A stretch of 64,000 bases of DNA from Thermochromatium tepidum ATCC 43061 (GTDB taxonomy: Bacteria; Pseudomonadota; Gammaproteobacteria; Chromatiales; Chromatiaceae): positions 2,461,001 to 2,525,000 of the forward strand of contig NZ_CP039268.1 in NCBI RefSeq assembly GCF_009664085.1, in the 5' to 3' direction. Under the pieces are notes generated by a model. That model ran no database searches. It was given only the letters and a program-made list of their open reading frames with translations, and was not told where the DNA came from. The translations under genes were made by a program, and so were the position numbers. This document shows positions 40,991 to 50,260 of the stretch, piece by piece. Within the stretch, counting starts at the first letter, position 1, and each line of letters begins with the position of its first letter.

Positions 40991-42769
40991 TCAACCGGCG
41001 GCTTGAGCAGGGAGTGTGCCCGTCGCAGGGCGCGGAACGGCGGTCGGACGGGCAAACTGAGCCAGCACCTGATCGCGTGGACCGAACATCGCGACCTGCC
41101 CTTCGCGTATCACCAGGATCTTGTCGACCGAGCCGAGGATGCTGGGGCGGTGGGTAATGATGATGACGGTCGTACCCTCGGACTTGAGCTGGGCGATGGC
41201 CTTGACCAGGGCCGATTCACCCTGGTCGTCGAGGTTGGAGTTGGGCTCGTCGAGTACGACCAGTACCGGATTGCCGTACATGGCGCGCGCCAGGGCAATA
41301 CGTTGACGCTGGCCGCCTGAGAGTACGGCACCGGCGTCGCCGATCGGGGTGTCATAGCCCTTCGGCAGGCGCAGAATCATCTCATGGACCTGGGCACGCT
41401 GGGCGGCATCGACCACTTTTTCGGGGTCGATCTCGCCGAAACGGGCGATGTTCTCGCTCACGGTGCCGTCGAACAGCTCGATGTCCTGGGGCAGATAGCC
41501 GATATAGGGGCCCAGTTCGTCGCGGTTCCAATGGCTGATGTCGGCACCGCTCAACCGCACCTTGCCGGCGGCCACCGGCCAGATGCCAAGCAGCACGCGC
41601 GCCAGGCTCGATTTGCCGGCGGCGCTCGGTCCGATGACACCGATGACCTCGCCGGGCGCGATCTCGAACTGCACACCACGCAACACAGGGATGTTCGACC
41701 CGGGCGGCGCGGCTACCACACCCTCGAGTGTGACCCGGCCATCGGGCGCGGGCAGGCTCATGTAGCGCGGACGCTCCGGGATGGCGTGCAGCAGGTCGTG
41801 CAGACGCTTGTAGGCCGAGCGCGCGGAAAGAAAGCCCTTCCAGCCGACGATGAGCTGATCGATCGGCGCCATTGCGCGGCCCATGATGATGGAGCCGGCG
41901 ATCATGACACCCGCGGTGAATTCCTGCCGGATGACCAGATAGGCGCCCAGACCCAGGATTAACGACTGCATGGTAACGCGCAAGACCTTACTGGCATTGG
42001 ACAGGAAGGCAGCGCGATCGCTGGCCAGGGTCTGGAGCCTGAGGACCTCGCGATGGCGCTCGAACCAACGCCGATGTACGCGCGGCAGCATGCCCATGGC
42101 CTCCAGTACCTCGACGTTGCGCAGGTTGCCCCCCAGGTATCCGCGTGCACCGATGGCCAGGGTGTTGGCCTTGGCGAGCGGCTGGCGGGTGGCAAGCTCG
42201 TTGGCGAGCGCAAGCCCAAACAGGATGAGGGCCCCGATCACCGAGAACCAACCGAGCCAGGGGTGCATGAGGAAGAGCACGGCGATATAGACCGGTATCC
42301 AGGGCACATCGAAGAAGGCAAAGAGACCGTTGCCAGTCAGGAACTGGCGCAGATTGGTGAGGTCCTCGATCGGCTGGACCCCGACACCACGTCCATCACG
42401 TAGCTTGGCATCGAAGATGGCGCCGAACAGACGCGGGTTGAGTTGCAGATCCAGACGCGCGCTGGTACGCACCAGGATGCGTGAGCGCATGACATCCAGA
42501 AGCCCCATGACCATAAAGAGCCCGATCATTAGGATGGTCAGCATGATGAGGGTCGACTCGCTGCTGCTGGCGAGCACCCGGTCATAGACCTGGAGCATGT
42601 AGATGGCCGGCGTCAGCATCAGCAGATTGATGAAGAGACTGAAAAAGCCGGCAAAAAGGAATGAATTGCGGCTCGCCTTGAGGGCTGTACGCAATTCGTC
42701 ATCCGGGTGATGATTGGGTTTCACGGGTGGGTTGCCGAATGAGATCCTGTGGTCGGTACCATGAAACAT
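40991..42769 (-). CDS. Type I secretion ABC transporter (PrtD/RsaD family)
   Basis: A 592-residue fused permease-ATPase. The N-terminal half has six transmembrane segments (from NSFLFAGFFSLFINLLMLTP) and no C39 peptidase domain, so the cargo is not cut at a double-Gly leader. The ATPase has Walker A GVIGPSAAGKSSLARVLLG, signature VLSGGQRQRIALARAM, Walker B VLVVLDEPNSNLD and the His of IIITHRPS. PrtD/RsaD relatives export metalloproteases and S-layer proteins with C-terminal signals. It is the first gene of the seven-gene minus-strand operon that also holds glycosyltransferases and the Wzm-type permease. Confidence 0.94.
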   Translation of the reverse strand: MFHGTDHRISFGNPPVKPNHHPDDELRTALKASRNSFLFAGFFSLFINLLMLTPAIYMLQVYDRVLASSSESTLIMLTILMIGLFMVMGLLDVMRSRILVRTSARLDLQLNPRLFGAIFDAKLRDGRGVGVQPIEDLTNLRQFLTGNGLFAFFDVPWIPVYIAVLFLMHPWLGWFSVIGALILFGLALANELATRQPLAKANTLAIGARGYLGGNLRNVEVLEAMGMLPRVHRRWFERHREVLRLQTLASDRAAFLSNASKVLRVTMQSLILGLGAYLVIRQEFTAGVMIAGSIIMGRAMAPIDQLIVGWKGFLSARSAYKRLHDLLHAIPERPRYMSLPAPDGRVTLEGVVAAPPGSNIPVLRGVQFEIAPGEVIGVIGPSAAGKSSLARVLLGIWPVAAGKVRLSGADISHWNRDELGPYIGYLPQDIELFDGTVSENIARFGEIDPEKVVDAAQRAQVHEMILRLPKGYDTPIGDAGAVLSGGQRQRIALARAMYGNPVLVVLDEPNSNLDDQGESALVKAIAQLKSEGTTVIIITHRPSILGSVDKILVIREGQVAMFGPRDQVLAQFARPTAVPRPATGTLPAQAAG

Positions 42770-42927
42770 CGCCCGGGAGTTTCACAAGACCCGGCGCTTA
42801 GCCCCCATCTTGATCACGCAAGGGGTGCGTCTCTGATACCTACTCGGTAAAGAGAGCGCCTGGATTGTACCCCAGACTAGGACCGACGCACCAGTATGCA
42901 CGGATCGGTGTCGTCGCTGTTCAAGGG

Positions 42928-43710
42928 CTAATCCCAGTCAAACCTCAGGATGTCCTGATCCTCTAATGAAAATGAAAACGGAGGCGGCGTCCGGGCCGCG
43001 GTTTGAGCCGCGTTCGCCCGCAGATCGACCAGCCGCCCGAGCAGCCCGATGTGCTGCATCGCGAGCAGCTGACAATAGACCAGTGGCAGCCCTCCGGCAC
43101 GGCGCAGTTCGATGAAGTGTGCGTCGGATAGCTGGTTGAGCGCGGATTCGTCGCTTCGAAACAGACCCTGGATCCGGCGTTCATTCTGGCCGACCCTGAT
43201 CTGGATCGGCCAGGGTTGGATCAATCCCAACTGCGCCAGGAGGTCACAGATCCGGGTCGTATGTTGGCGACCAAGCTCGATCTGCTGTAGAAAGGCGAGG
43301 ATCTGTCTCAGACCCTCGCTCGGCTCCCCCTTCTCATCAAAGAAGGACTCACCCTGACCGGCCTCGGTCAAGAGACCACTGTCTTCGTCCAGACAGAGCA
43401 CCTGCTCCCCGGTTTGGGCATAAGCCAGGGCGAAGGGATGACCGCGCAGGGCCGAGGGGATATAGGCGCCGATCCAACGGCCATCGGGGGCGACAAAGAG
43501 GTTGGTGGTCGGTTCAAGACCGAGCACGGCCACCGGGACATAGTGCTCATCCTGTCGGATGAAGGCGATCGGCAGCGACATGGCCGCCTTGGGCAGCTCG
43601 GACGCGACGAGCGGCACCAAGGCGGTGTGCGCGGCGAAGGCGTAGGAGTCGAGACGTCTCCAGCCCTTACCGGCATGACGGTCGCGGGAGAGAGGGACGA
43701 GGTTTGGCAT
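42928..43710 (-). CDS. SapC-family protein
   Basis: A 260-residue SapC-like protein, a family named for association with S-layer loci. It begins MPNLVPLSRDRHAGKGW; conserved parts include PIAFIRQDEHYVPVAVLGLE, NLFVAPDGRWIGAYIP and GQGESFFDEKGEPSEGL. No signal peptide or membrane helix is seen, so it is predicted cytoplasmic; its biochemical role is unknown. The start used here is 78 codons inside a longer open frame because the family begins with this segment. It is the nearest upstream neighbour (158-nt gap) of the T1SS operon, in the same orientation, which fits a role in S-layer production. Confidence 0.85.
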   Translation of the reverse strand: MPNLVPLSRDRHAGKGWRRLDSYAFAAHTALVPLVASELPKAAMSLPIAFIRQDEHYVPVAVLGLEPTTNLFVAPDGRWIGAYIPSALRGHPFALAYAQTGEQVLCLDEDSGLLTEAGQGESFFDEKGEPSEGLRQILAFLQQIELGRQHTTRICDLLAQLGLIQPWPIQIRVGQNERRIQGLFRSDESALNQLSDAHFIELRRAGGLPLVYCQLLAMQHIGLLGRLVDLRANAAQTAARTPPPFSFSLEDQDILRFDWD

Positions 43711-44454
43711 CAAGGTCAGTGCTGATGTTGGTTTCAAGCGCTCGCTTCCAGGGAGCGAGCGGTGCTTTATCCTAACATGACGCGGGGCGCTTACCCGATG
43801 GCTTGCCGTCCACCTGAACGGCTGCGGGTGACGCGGACGCCCATGCGGCAGCGCGGTTCTTCCAGGAGACTCTTGCCCGCCGCTCGGTCGCATTCGGACC
43901 GCGTCGCCCAAAAGTCCCCGGACGGGACCCTGAGCCATGGGCATGAGCCCTCGCGTTCAGCCAGCTTCGGGGAGGCCAGGATGCGCATCGGCCTGGAACA
44001 GCTATCGTGGGATCAGCTCGTACAGGCGAGTCGCACTGCAAAGCGCGAGGGTAAATGCGCATCCAGCCATGCATCGTCTTCTGCCGCCATACACCCGTGC
44101 AAGGCCGCACTTTCTCCACCGGCCCCCGTCGCCAGGGGCCGAGGGACTATTAACCCGGCCGCCAAAAAGACGTGGATCGCTCTTGAAGACTTCCCCCGCC
44201 AACGCATCCGGTAGGAGCGGCTTTAGCCGCGATTTTGGCGGTTGAGGCGGGAGAGACGCATGAATCGCACCTTACGGCGCTCCTCCATCGTGCTTTGATC
44301 AAGGTGCCTTTTCTGGTGCGAAGCCTCAACGGCATCCATCATCCGTGCGACGGCATGAACGCTCTGCCTTACCCCATTGTTGCATAGAACCTGTCAAAGA
44401 TACTCTATCCCTCCACCTTGACGATTCTTAGAAAAGATTTAGATCGGGACTTCC
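43711..44454. other. Intergenic region with a REP repeat and one weak small ORF
   Basis: It separates the minus-strand SapC gene from the plus-strand rml operon and must hold both promoters. A REP-like GTAGGAGCGGCTTTAGCCGC lies at 44211-44230. A 77-codon frame at 43981-44214 (MRIGLEQLSWDQLVQASRTA) starts 6 nt after GGGGAGG, but its second half is low in protein character. A TTGACG at about 44417 could be the -35 of rmlB. Nothing else is supported. Confidence 0.45.
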
Positions 44455-45516
44455 ATGCAAACCCTCTTGGTTACGGGCGGGGCCGGCTTCATCGGCGGCA
44501 ACTTCGTCCATTACATCCTCGCCCACTCCGAGGTGCGGGTGGTCAACCTCGACCTTCTGACCTACGCTGGCAATCTGGATACCCTCGCCGACCTCTCCGA
44601 CAATCCGCGTCACATCTTCGTCCAAGGCGACATCGCCGACGGTGCGCTGGTCGGGCGCCTGCTGCGCGAGTATGAGGTCGAGGCCGTGGTCAACTTTGCC
44701 GCCGAAAGCCATGTCGATCGTTCGATCGATGGCCCGGCGGCCTTCATCCAGACCAATGTGGTCGGTACCTTCACCCTGCTCGAATGCGCGCGTGACTACT
44801 GGTCTAGGCTCGCCCCGGCGGCACGCGCGGCCTTCCGCTTCCTGCACGTCTCGACCGACGAGGTCTATGGCTCGCTCGGCCCGACCGGGCGCTTCACCGA
44901 GACGACGCCCTATGCGCCCAACTCGCCCTATGCCGCCTCCAAGGCCGCCTCGGATCACCTGGTGCGCGCTTGGTTCCACACCTATGGGCTGCCGGCGCTC
45001 ATCACCAACTGTTCCAACAACTACGGCCCCTATCAGTTCCCCGAGAAGCTGATCCCGCTGATGATCCTCAAGGCCCAGGCCGGTGAGCCGCTGCCGATCT
45101 ATGGCGACGGGGGCAATGTGCGCGACTGGCTGTTTGTGGGCGATCACTGCCGTGCCCTTGCGCGCGTGCTGGAGACCGGGACGCCCGGAGAGGTCTACAA
45201 CATCGGCGGCAACAGCGAGCGGACCAATCTCGAGGTCGTCGATACCCTGTGCGCCCTACTCGATGAGCGTCTGCCCGACTCGCCATACCGTCCGCATGCC
45301 CAACTCAAGACCTTTGTCCCTGACCGGCCCGGGCACGACCGTCGCTATGCCATCGACGCCGGCAAGATCCGGCGTGAACTGGGTTGGGAACCGACCGAGA
45401 CCTTCGAGTCCGGGCTTGCACGTACGGTCGATTGGTATCTGACCCATCGCGACTGGTGCCGGCAGGTGATGGAGGGCCGCTATCGCGGCGAGCGCCTGGG
45501 TCGGGGGGGTGTCTAG
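44455..45516 (+). CDS. rmlB: dTDP-glucose 4,6-dehydratase
   Basis: A 353-residue extended SDR that converts dTDP-glucose to dTDP-4-keto-6-deoxyglucose. The NAD-binding motif [18 protein letters not shown] is at residues 4-21, the family motif [13 protein letters not shown] at about 83-95, the catalytic TDEVYG near 140 and the YAASK (Tyr-x-x-x-Lys) near 160. Length is standard. It heads the operon rmlB-rmlA-rmlC-rmlD with 8-, 1- and 4-nt overlaps, so the four enzymes are made together. The product dTDP-L-rhamnose feeds glycosyltransferases of the surface island. Confidence 0.96.
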   Translation: MQTLLVTGGAGFIGGNFVHYILAHSEVRVVNLDLLTYAGNLDTLADLSDNPRHIFVQGDIADGALVGRLLREYEVEAVVNFAAESHVDRSIDGPAAFIQTNVVGTFTLLECARDYWSRLAPAARAAFRFLHVSTDEVYGSLGPTGRFTETTPYAPNSPYAASKAASDHLVRAWFHTYGLPALITNCSNNYGPYQFPEKLIPLMILKAQAGEPLPIYGDGGNVRDWLFVGDHCRALARVLETGTPGEVYNIGGNSERTNLEVVDTLCALLDERLPDSPYRPHAQLKTFVPDRPGHDRRYAIDAGKIRRELGWEPTETFESGLARTVDWYLTHRDWCRQVMEGRYRGERLGRGGV

Positions 45517-46408
45517 AATGACACAGATGACACGCAAGGGGATCATCCTCGCCGGCGGCTCGGGCACCCGGCTCTATCCAGTGACCCGGGCGTTCAGCAA
45601 GCAGCTGTTGCCGGTCTATGACAAGCCGATGATCTACTATCCGCTCGCGACCCTGATGCTGGCCGGGATGCGCGAGATCCTGATCATCACCACCCCCCAT
45701 GACGCCCCCCTGTTCCAGACGCTGCTCGGCGACGGGTCGCAGTGGGGGCTTGCCCTTAGCTATGCCGTCCAGCCTGAGCCGGGCGGATTGGCCCAGGCCT
45801 TTCTGATCGGGCGGGCCTTTCTGGCCGGGGCGCCCTCCTGTCTGATCCTGGGCGACAACATCTTCTACGGCCATGGACTGGTCGAGCAGCTCAAGGAGGC
45901 CGCGGCGCATAAGACCGGCGCGACCGTGTTCGGCTACTATGTCTCCGACCCTGAACGCTATGGCGTGGCCGAGTTCGACGCCTCGGGGCGGGTGCTCGGC
46001 ATCGAGGAAAAGCCGCGCCATCCCAAGTCCAACTGGGCCGTGACCGGACTCTATTTCTACGACGGGCGCGCCCCGGACCTGGCGGCTGAGCTCAGACCCT
46101 CGGCGCGCGGCGAACTCGAGATCACGGATCTCAACAACCGTTATCTCAGCGAGGGCGCCTTGTCCCTGATCCGCATCGGTCGCGGCATCGCCTGGCTCGA
46201 TACCGGGACCCACGACTCCTTGATGGAGGCTGCACACTTCATCGAGACCATCGAGAAACGTCAGGGTCTCAAGATCTGCTGCCCAGAAGAGATCGCCTAT
46301 GCGAACGGCTGGATCGATGCCGAGCGGCTGCGCGCCCTGGGCGAGTCCTTGGGCAAGAGCAGCTACGGCCAGTATCTGCTGAGCCTGTTACAGCGGGGGC
46401 AGATCTGA
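45509..46408 (+). CDS. rmlA: Glucose-1-phosphate thymidylyltransferase
   Basis: A 299-residue nucleotidyltransferase that makes dTDP-glucose from dTTP and glucose 1-phosphate, the first step of the rhamnose pathway. The signature [21 protein letters not shown] is at residues 10-30 and the metal site is in [30 protein letters not shown] and [20 protein letters not shown] are typical of the short RmlA form. It overlaps rmlB by 8 nt and rmlC by 1 nt. End-product inhibition by dTDP-L-rhamnose is known for the family. Confidence 0.96.
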   Translation: MSRMTQMTRKGIILAGGSGTRLYPVTRAFSKQLLPVYDKPMIYYPLATLMLAGMREILIITTPHDAPLFQTLLGDGSQWGLALSYAVQPEPGGLAQAFLIGRAFLAGAPSCLILGDNIFYGHGLVEQLKEAAAHKTGATVFGYYVSDPERYGVAEFDASGRVLGIEEKPRHPKSNWAVTGLYFYDGRAPDLAAELRPSARGELEITDLNNRYLSEGALSLIRIGRGIAWLDTGTHDSLMEAAHFIETIEKRQGLKICCPEEIAYANGWIDAERLRALGESLGKSSYGQYLLSLLQRGQI

Positions 46409-46977
46409 TGAACGTCATCGCGACCGCCATCCCCGGCGTGCTCATCCTAGAACCCAGGGTCTGGGGCGACGAGCGCGGCTATTTTCTGGAGCTTTATCGC
46501 GCCAACGGGTATGCCGAACTCGGTATCCCGACACCGCTGGTCCAGGACAACCTGTCATTCTCGCGGCGCGGCGTCCTGCGCGGGCTGCACGTCCAGCATC
46601 CGCGCGCCCAGGGCAAGCTGGTCCAGGTGTTGGCCGGCGAGGTGTTCGACGTGGCGGTAGACATCCGGCGTGGCTCGCCCCATTTCGGACACTGGGTGGG
46701 CGTGAGGCTCTCGGGTGAGAACAAACGCCAATTGTGGATCCCGCCTGGGTTTGCCCACGGCTTTCTCGTCACCGGCGAGAGCGCGCTCTTCGTCTACAAG
46801 AACACCGACTATTACAGCCCGGAGACCGAGTTCAGCCTGCGTTGGGACGACCCGGATCTGGGCATCGACTGGCCGCTCGCCGGGGTGACCCCCGAGCTGT
46901 CGGCCAAGGATCGCGACGCGGCCTGTCTGCGCGACATCCCGCTCGATCGGCTCCCCAGCCTGGAGGATTATCCATGA
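46408..46977 (+). CDS. rmlC: dTDP-4-dehydrorhamnose 3,5-epimerase
   Basis: A 189-residue cupin epimerase. Family landmarks: VWGDERGYFLELYRANGY near the start, DNLSFSRRGVLRGLHVQHPR with the catalytic His, the partner Asp in VAVDIRRGSPHFGHWVGVRL, and IPPGFAHGFLVTGESALFVY with the conserved Tyr later. It produces dTDP-4-keto-L-rhamnose. Normal length, translationally coupled on both sides. Confidence 0.96.
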   Translation: MNVIATAIPGVLILEPRVWGDERGYFLELYRANGYAELGIPTPLVQDNLSFSRRGVLRGLHVQHPRAQGKLVQVLAGEVFDVAVDIRRGSPHFGHWVGVRLSGENKRQLWIPPGFAHGFLVTGESALFVYKNTDYYSPETEFSLRWDDPDLGIDWPLAGVTPELSAKDRDAACLRDIPLDRLPSLEDYP

Positions 46978-47882
46978 CCCCCAAGATTCAGGCCGACCGC
47001 CGGCCCACACTCCTGCTGATCGGCGCCAATGGTCAGGTCGGTTGGGAACTGCGCCGCACGCTTGCCAGCGTCGGCGAGGTGATCGCCGCCTCACTGGAGG
47101 GCGAGTATGGCCCGACTATCGATCTGATGGACCCCCAGGCCCTGGCCCGTCTGATCGAGGACAGCCGTCCGGACGCCCTGATCAACGCGGCGGCCTACAC
47201 CGCGGTCGACAAGGCCGAGCGCGACCGCGCCACCGCCCAGCGCGTCAATGCCGAGGCGGTCGGCGAGATGGGTGCGCTCCTGGCCGAGCGCGGCACCCCG
47301 ATCATCCATTACTCGACCGATTTCGTGTTCTCTGGCACCCTAGGCCGCCCCTATACCGAGGACGACCAACCGGACCCGCTCAATGTCTATGGTGAAACCA
47401 AGCTCGATGGCGAGCGCGCCTTGCGCGACTCGGGCGCCCGGGCCTTGATCTTCCGCACCAGTTGGGTCTATGGGGCGCGGGGTCAGAACTTTCTGCTCAC
47501 CATGCGCCGGCTGTTCCAAGAACGCGAGGAACTGCGGGTGGTGGACGACCAGATCGGTTCACCGACCTGGAGCCGGATGCTGGCCGAGGTCACGGCCCAG
47601 GTGCTCTATCGCGTGCTGAGCGGCGACCTGGATCTGGATCGGATCGGCGGTCTCTATCACCTGACCGGCAGTGGTCAGATCAGTTGGTACGGCTTCGCCC
47701 AGGCCATCCTGGAGGCGACTGGTGCCCGGACCCGACTCATCCCCATCCCCTCGTCCGAATATCAGGCCCCGGCCAGGCGCCCGGCCTTCTCGGTCCTCGA
47801 CAATACCCGTTTTGAGGAGACCTTCGGGCTCAGGATGCCGGATTGGCGTCTGTCGCTGGCCCAGTGCCTCGAAGAGCTCTAG
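46974..47882 (+). CDS. rmlD: dTDP-4-dehydrorhamnose reductase
   Basis: A 302-residue SDR reductase that yields dTDP-L-rhamnose. The dinucleotide motif LLLIGANGQVGWELRR is near residue 15, INAAAYTAVDKAERDR near 77, YSTDFVFSG near 115 and the catalytic YGETK near 138. The ATG used overlaps the rmlC stop (ATGA). Last gene of the rml operon; palindromic repeats and a strong hairpin follow. Confidence 0.95.
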   Translation: MTPKIQADRRPTLLLIGANGQVGWELRRTLASVGEVIAASLEGEYGPTIDLMDPQALARLIEDSRPDALINAAAYTAVDKAERDRATAQRVNAEAVGEMGALLAERGTPIIHYSTDFVFSGTLGRPYTEDDQPDPLNVYGETKLDGERALRDSGARALIFRTSWVYGARGQNFLLTMRRLFQEREELRVVDDQIGSPTWSRMLAEVTAQVLYRVLSGDLDLDRIGGLYHLTGSGQISWYGFAQAILEATGARTRLIPIPSSEYQAPARRPAFSVLDNTRFEETFGLRMPDWRLSLAQCLEEL

Positions 47883-47939
47883 GCGCCGCCACCTCCGGTC
47901 CAGTACTTCCTCTCGCAGCGCATGCGGCAACACGCTTGC

Positions 47940-48057
47940 CCGTCCCCTCTCCCGCGGGCGGGAGATGGCCGGGGTGAGGGTGTCAAACCGACCACAGGCT
48001 TTCCGCGGGTGGATAGACGCCCTCATCCCAACCCTTCTCCCGCCGGCGGGAGAAGGG
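47940..48057. terminator. Palindromic repeats; possible terminator of the rml operon
   Basis: Two GC-rich palindromes: one with CTCCCGCGGGCGGGAG at about 47950 and a perfect 26-bp one, CCCTTCTCCCGCC paired with GGCGGGAGAAGGG, at 48032-48057. There is no T run after the second, so it is either a Rho-independent-like attenuator of both convergent units or a REP-type element. It lies between convergent genes. Confidence 0.5.
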
Positions 48058-48062
48058 CTTGC

Positions 48063-48227
48063 TCAGATGGCCGGCGGCGGCACATCCTGAAAATCACGGA
48101 TCCTCAGCCCAGGCGTGCCGCCGAAGGCGGCCTCTGCAAGGGTTGGCTCCAGGGCAGCGGCGGCCTCGATCATCTGTTCGAGGGGGCGGTCTTCTCCAAC
48201 TTGTCTGGAACAGATCGAGCCGTGCAC
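48063..48227 (-). CDS. Possible 54-residue small protein downstream of pgi
   Basis: A GTG-started frame of 54 codons (VHGSICSRQVGEDRPLEQMI and onward to LRIRDFQDVPPPAI) with GGAGGGG 9 nt upstream, starting 16 nt after the pgi stop and on its strand. Composition and the FGGTPGLRIRDFQDVPP ending look protein-like, possibly the C-terminal remnant of a larger protein. No family recognised. Confidence 0.38.
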   Translation of the reverse strand: MHGSICSRQVGEDRPLEQMIEAAAALEPTLAEAAFGGTPGLRIRDFQDVPPPAI

Positions 48228-48243
48228 CAGCGTGATCCCCTCC

Positions 48244-49896
48244 TCAAGCCCTGCGCTGACGGATGAAGCGCTCCAGCAGCGCGTGCGTCGAGGCGTCGTG
48301 ATTGGACGTGACCTTACCGGACTGGATCTCGGCCAGGATGACGTTGGCCAGCTGTTTGCCAAGCTCCACCCCCCATTGGTCGAACGAATTGATGCCCCAG
48401 ACCACGCCTTGGGTGAAGATGCGATGTTCATAGAGGGCGATCAGGGCGCCGAGCGTATGCGGGGTGAGGCGCTCCATCAGTAGGGTATTGGTCGGGCGGT
48501 TGCCCGGAAAGGTGCGATGCTGGGCCAGCCAGCGCGCCCGCTCTTCGTCCATGCCAGCGGCGAGGAGCTCGTTCAGGGCCTCGTCATAGGTGCGACCGCG
48601 CATCAGGGCCTCGGTCTGGGCAAAAAAGTTGGCCATGAGCTTGAGGTGATGATCGCCGAGTTCATGGTGGCTATGGACCGCACCGATAAAGTCGGCTGGG
48701 ATGAGCTGCGTGCCCTGATGGATGAGCTGATAAAAGGCATGCTGACCGTCGGTGCCCGGCTCGCCCCAGACCACAGGCCCAGTGGCATACTGGACGGCCA
48801 GGCCTTCGCGCGTCACCCCCTTGCCGTTGCTCTCCATGTCGAGCTGCTGCAGATAGGCCGGGAAATAGCGTAATGATTGGTCATAGGGCAGAATGGAGTG
48901 GGTCCGCGCCCCGGCAAAGTTGGTATGCCAGATCCCGATCAGGCCCAGCAGCACTGGCATGTTTTCCCGCAACTCGGCGCTGCGAAAATGCTCGTCCATG
49001 GCGTGCGCCCCTTCCAAGAGCTCGATGAAGCGGTCGAAGCCGACGGCGAGCGCGATCGGCAACCCGATCGCCGACCAGAGTGAGTAACGCCCCCCAACCC
49101 AGTCCCAGAATTCGAACATATTGGCCGGATCGATCCCGAAGGCGGCGACCTTCTCGGCATTGGTCGAGACCGCGACGAAATGGCGCGCCACCGACGACGA
49201 ATCCACAAGCGCGGTGAGCAGCCAGTCGCGGGCACTCCCGGCATTGGTCAGGGTCTCCTGGGTGCTGAAGGTCTTGGAGGCGACGATGAAGAGGGTGCGA
49301 GCCGGATTCAGCCCGCGCAGGGTCTCGACCAGATGGGTGCCATCGATGTTGGAGACAAAGTGCACCCGCAGGTTCTCGCTCTGATAGGGCGCAAGCGCCG
49401 TGCACACCATCTTGGGTCCAAGGTTGGAACCCCCGATACCGATGTTGACCACATCCGTGATGCGCTCGCCGGTATGGCCGCGCCAGTCGCCCGAGCGCAC
49501 CCGCCCGACGAAGGTCTCCATCCGCGTCAGCACGCCTTTGACCTGGGGCATCACGTCCTCGCCCTCGACCTGGATCGGGCGCGTGGAACGGTTGCGCAGC
49601 GCAATGTGCAATACGGCGCGCCCCTCGGTGGTGTTGATCGGCTCACCGGCGAACATCCGGTCGATCCAACCCCGGAGATCCACCGCCTCGGCCAGCTCGA
49701 TCAGCAGGTCCAGGGTCTCCTGGGTGATGAGATTCTTCGAGTAATCCAGATACAGCCCTGCCGCCGCCAGGCTCATGGCCGCCGCGCGCTTGGGATCAGC
49801 GTCGAACAGGGCGCGCAGGTGCTGGCCGCGCATCGACTCCCAATGCCGTTGGAGCGCCTGCCACTGGGGTGTCTGGTTCACGAGCACGGGCGACAT
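48244..49896 (-). CDS. pgi: Glucose-6-phosphate isomerase
   Basis: A 550-residue phosphoglucose isomerase, interconverting glucose 6-phosphate and fructose 6-phosphate. The two family signatures are present: [20 protein letters not shown] with the phosphate loop, and [20 protein letters not shown] near the C-terminus. The catalytic Glu region is [20 protein letters not shown]. Full length. Next to the rml operon it supplies hexose phosphates for nucleotide sugars, and it also serves carbon flow from the Calvin cycle to glycogen. Confidence 0.97.
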   Translation of the reverse strand: MSPVLVNQTPQWQALQRHWESMRGQHLRALFDADPKRAAAMSLAAAGLYLDYSKNLITQETLDLLIELAEAVDLRGWIDRMFAGEPINTTEGRAVLHIALRNRSTRPIQVEGEDVMPQVKGVLTRMETFVGRVRSGDWRGHTGERITDVVNIGIGGSNLGPKMVCTALAPYQSENLRVHFVSNIDGTHLVETLRGLNPARTLFIVASKTFSTQETLTNAGSARDWLLTALVDSSSVARHFVAVSTNAEKVAAFGIDPANMFEFWDWVGGRYSLWSAIGLPIALAVGFDRFIELLEGAHAMDEHFRSAELRENMPVLLGLIGIWHTNFAGARTHSILPYDQSLRYFPAYLQQLDMESNGKGVTREGLAVQYATGPVVWGEPGTDGQHAFYQLIHQGTQLIPADFIGAVHSHHELGDHHLKLMANFFAQTEALMRGRTYDEALNELLAAGMDEERARWLAQHRTFPGNRPTNTLLMERLTPHTLGALIALYEHRIFTQGVVWGINSFDQWGVELGKQLANVILAEIQSGKVTSNHDASTHALLERFIRQRRA

Positions 49897-49983
49897 AAGG
49901 GTTCGAGCCTCCTCAAATCGGGGATCACGGGATGGAGGCGCATTTGACCATATTCGCGCGCAATTCTCAGCTATCGCCTCAGC

Positions 49984-50205
49984 TCATGGACGGTCAAGGT
50001 GCTGAATGCGGCGTTGCCGATTGTGCGGATTCTTCAGCCTGCGGGTCTTTTCCACCAGGTGGTGGGTGGAGAGATTGTTGTTGTAGCGCGGCACCAGATG
50101 CAGCGGAACCCAGATGACCTCGTGAGACTCATCGTTGCCCGGGATGGGCAGGCGGTCGTCGATCTCGATCACCTGAATCCGTGTTCGTTTGTCATAGATC
50201 AAGCA
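49984..50205 (-). pseudogene. C-terminal fragment of an unidentified protein
   Basis: About 70 codons ending in TGA read RIQVIEIDDRLPIPGNDESH, then EVIWVPLHLVPRYNNNLSTH and HLVEKTRRL. The codon pattern and the ordered hydrophobic strands look like a real C-terminus, faintly reminiscent of a Nudix-type end. The 5' part is lost where the IS1380-type element begins (about 50205-50260). Its strand is that of the carboxysome genes, so it may be what lay beyond the insertion. Identity not established. Confidence 0.4.
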
Positions 50206-50260
50206 TAACTTGTTGATTATTTGCGAGAATACTGCATCGCAACTCTTCACCCAACTGAAC

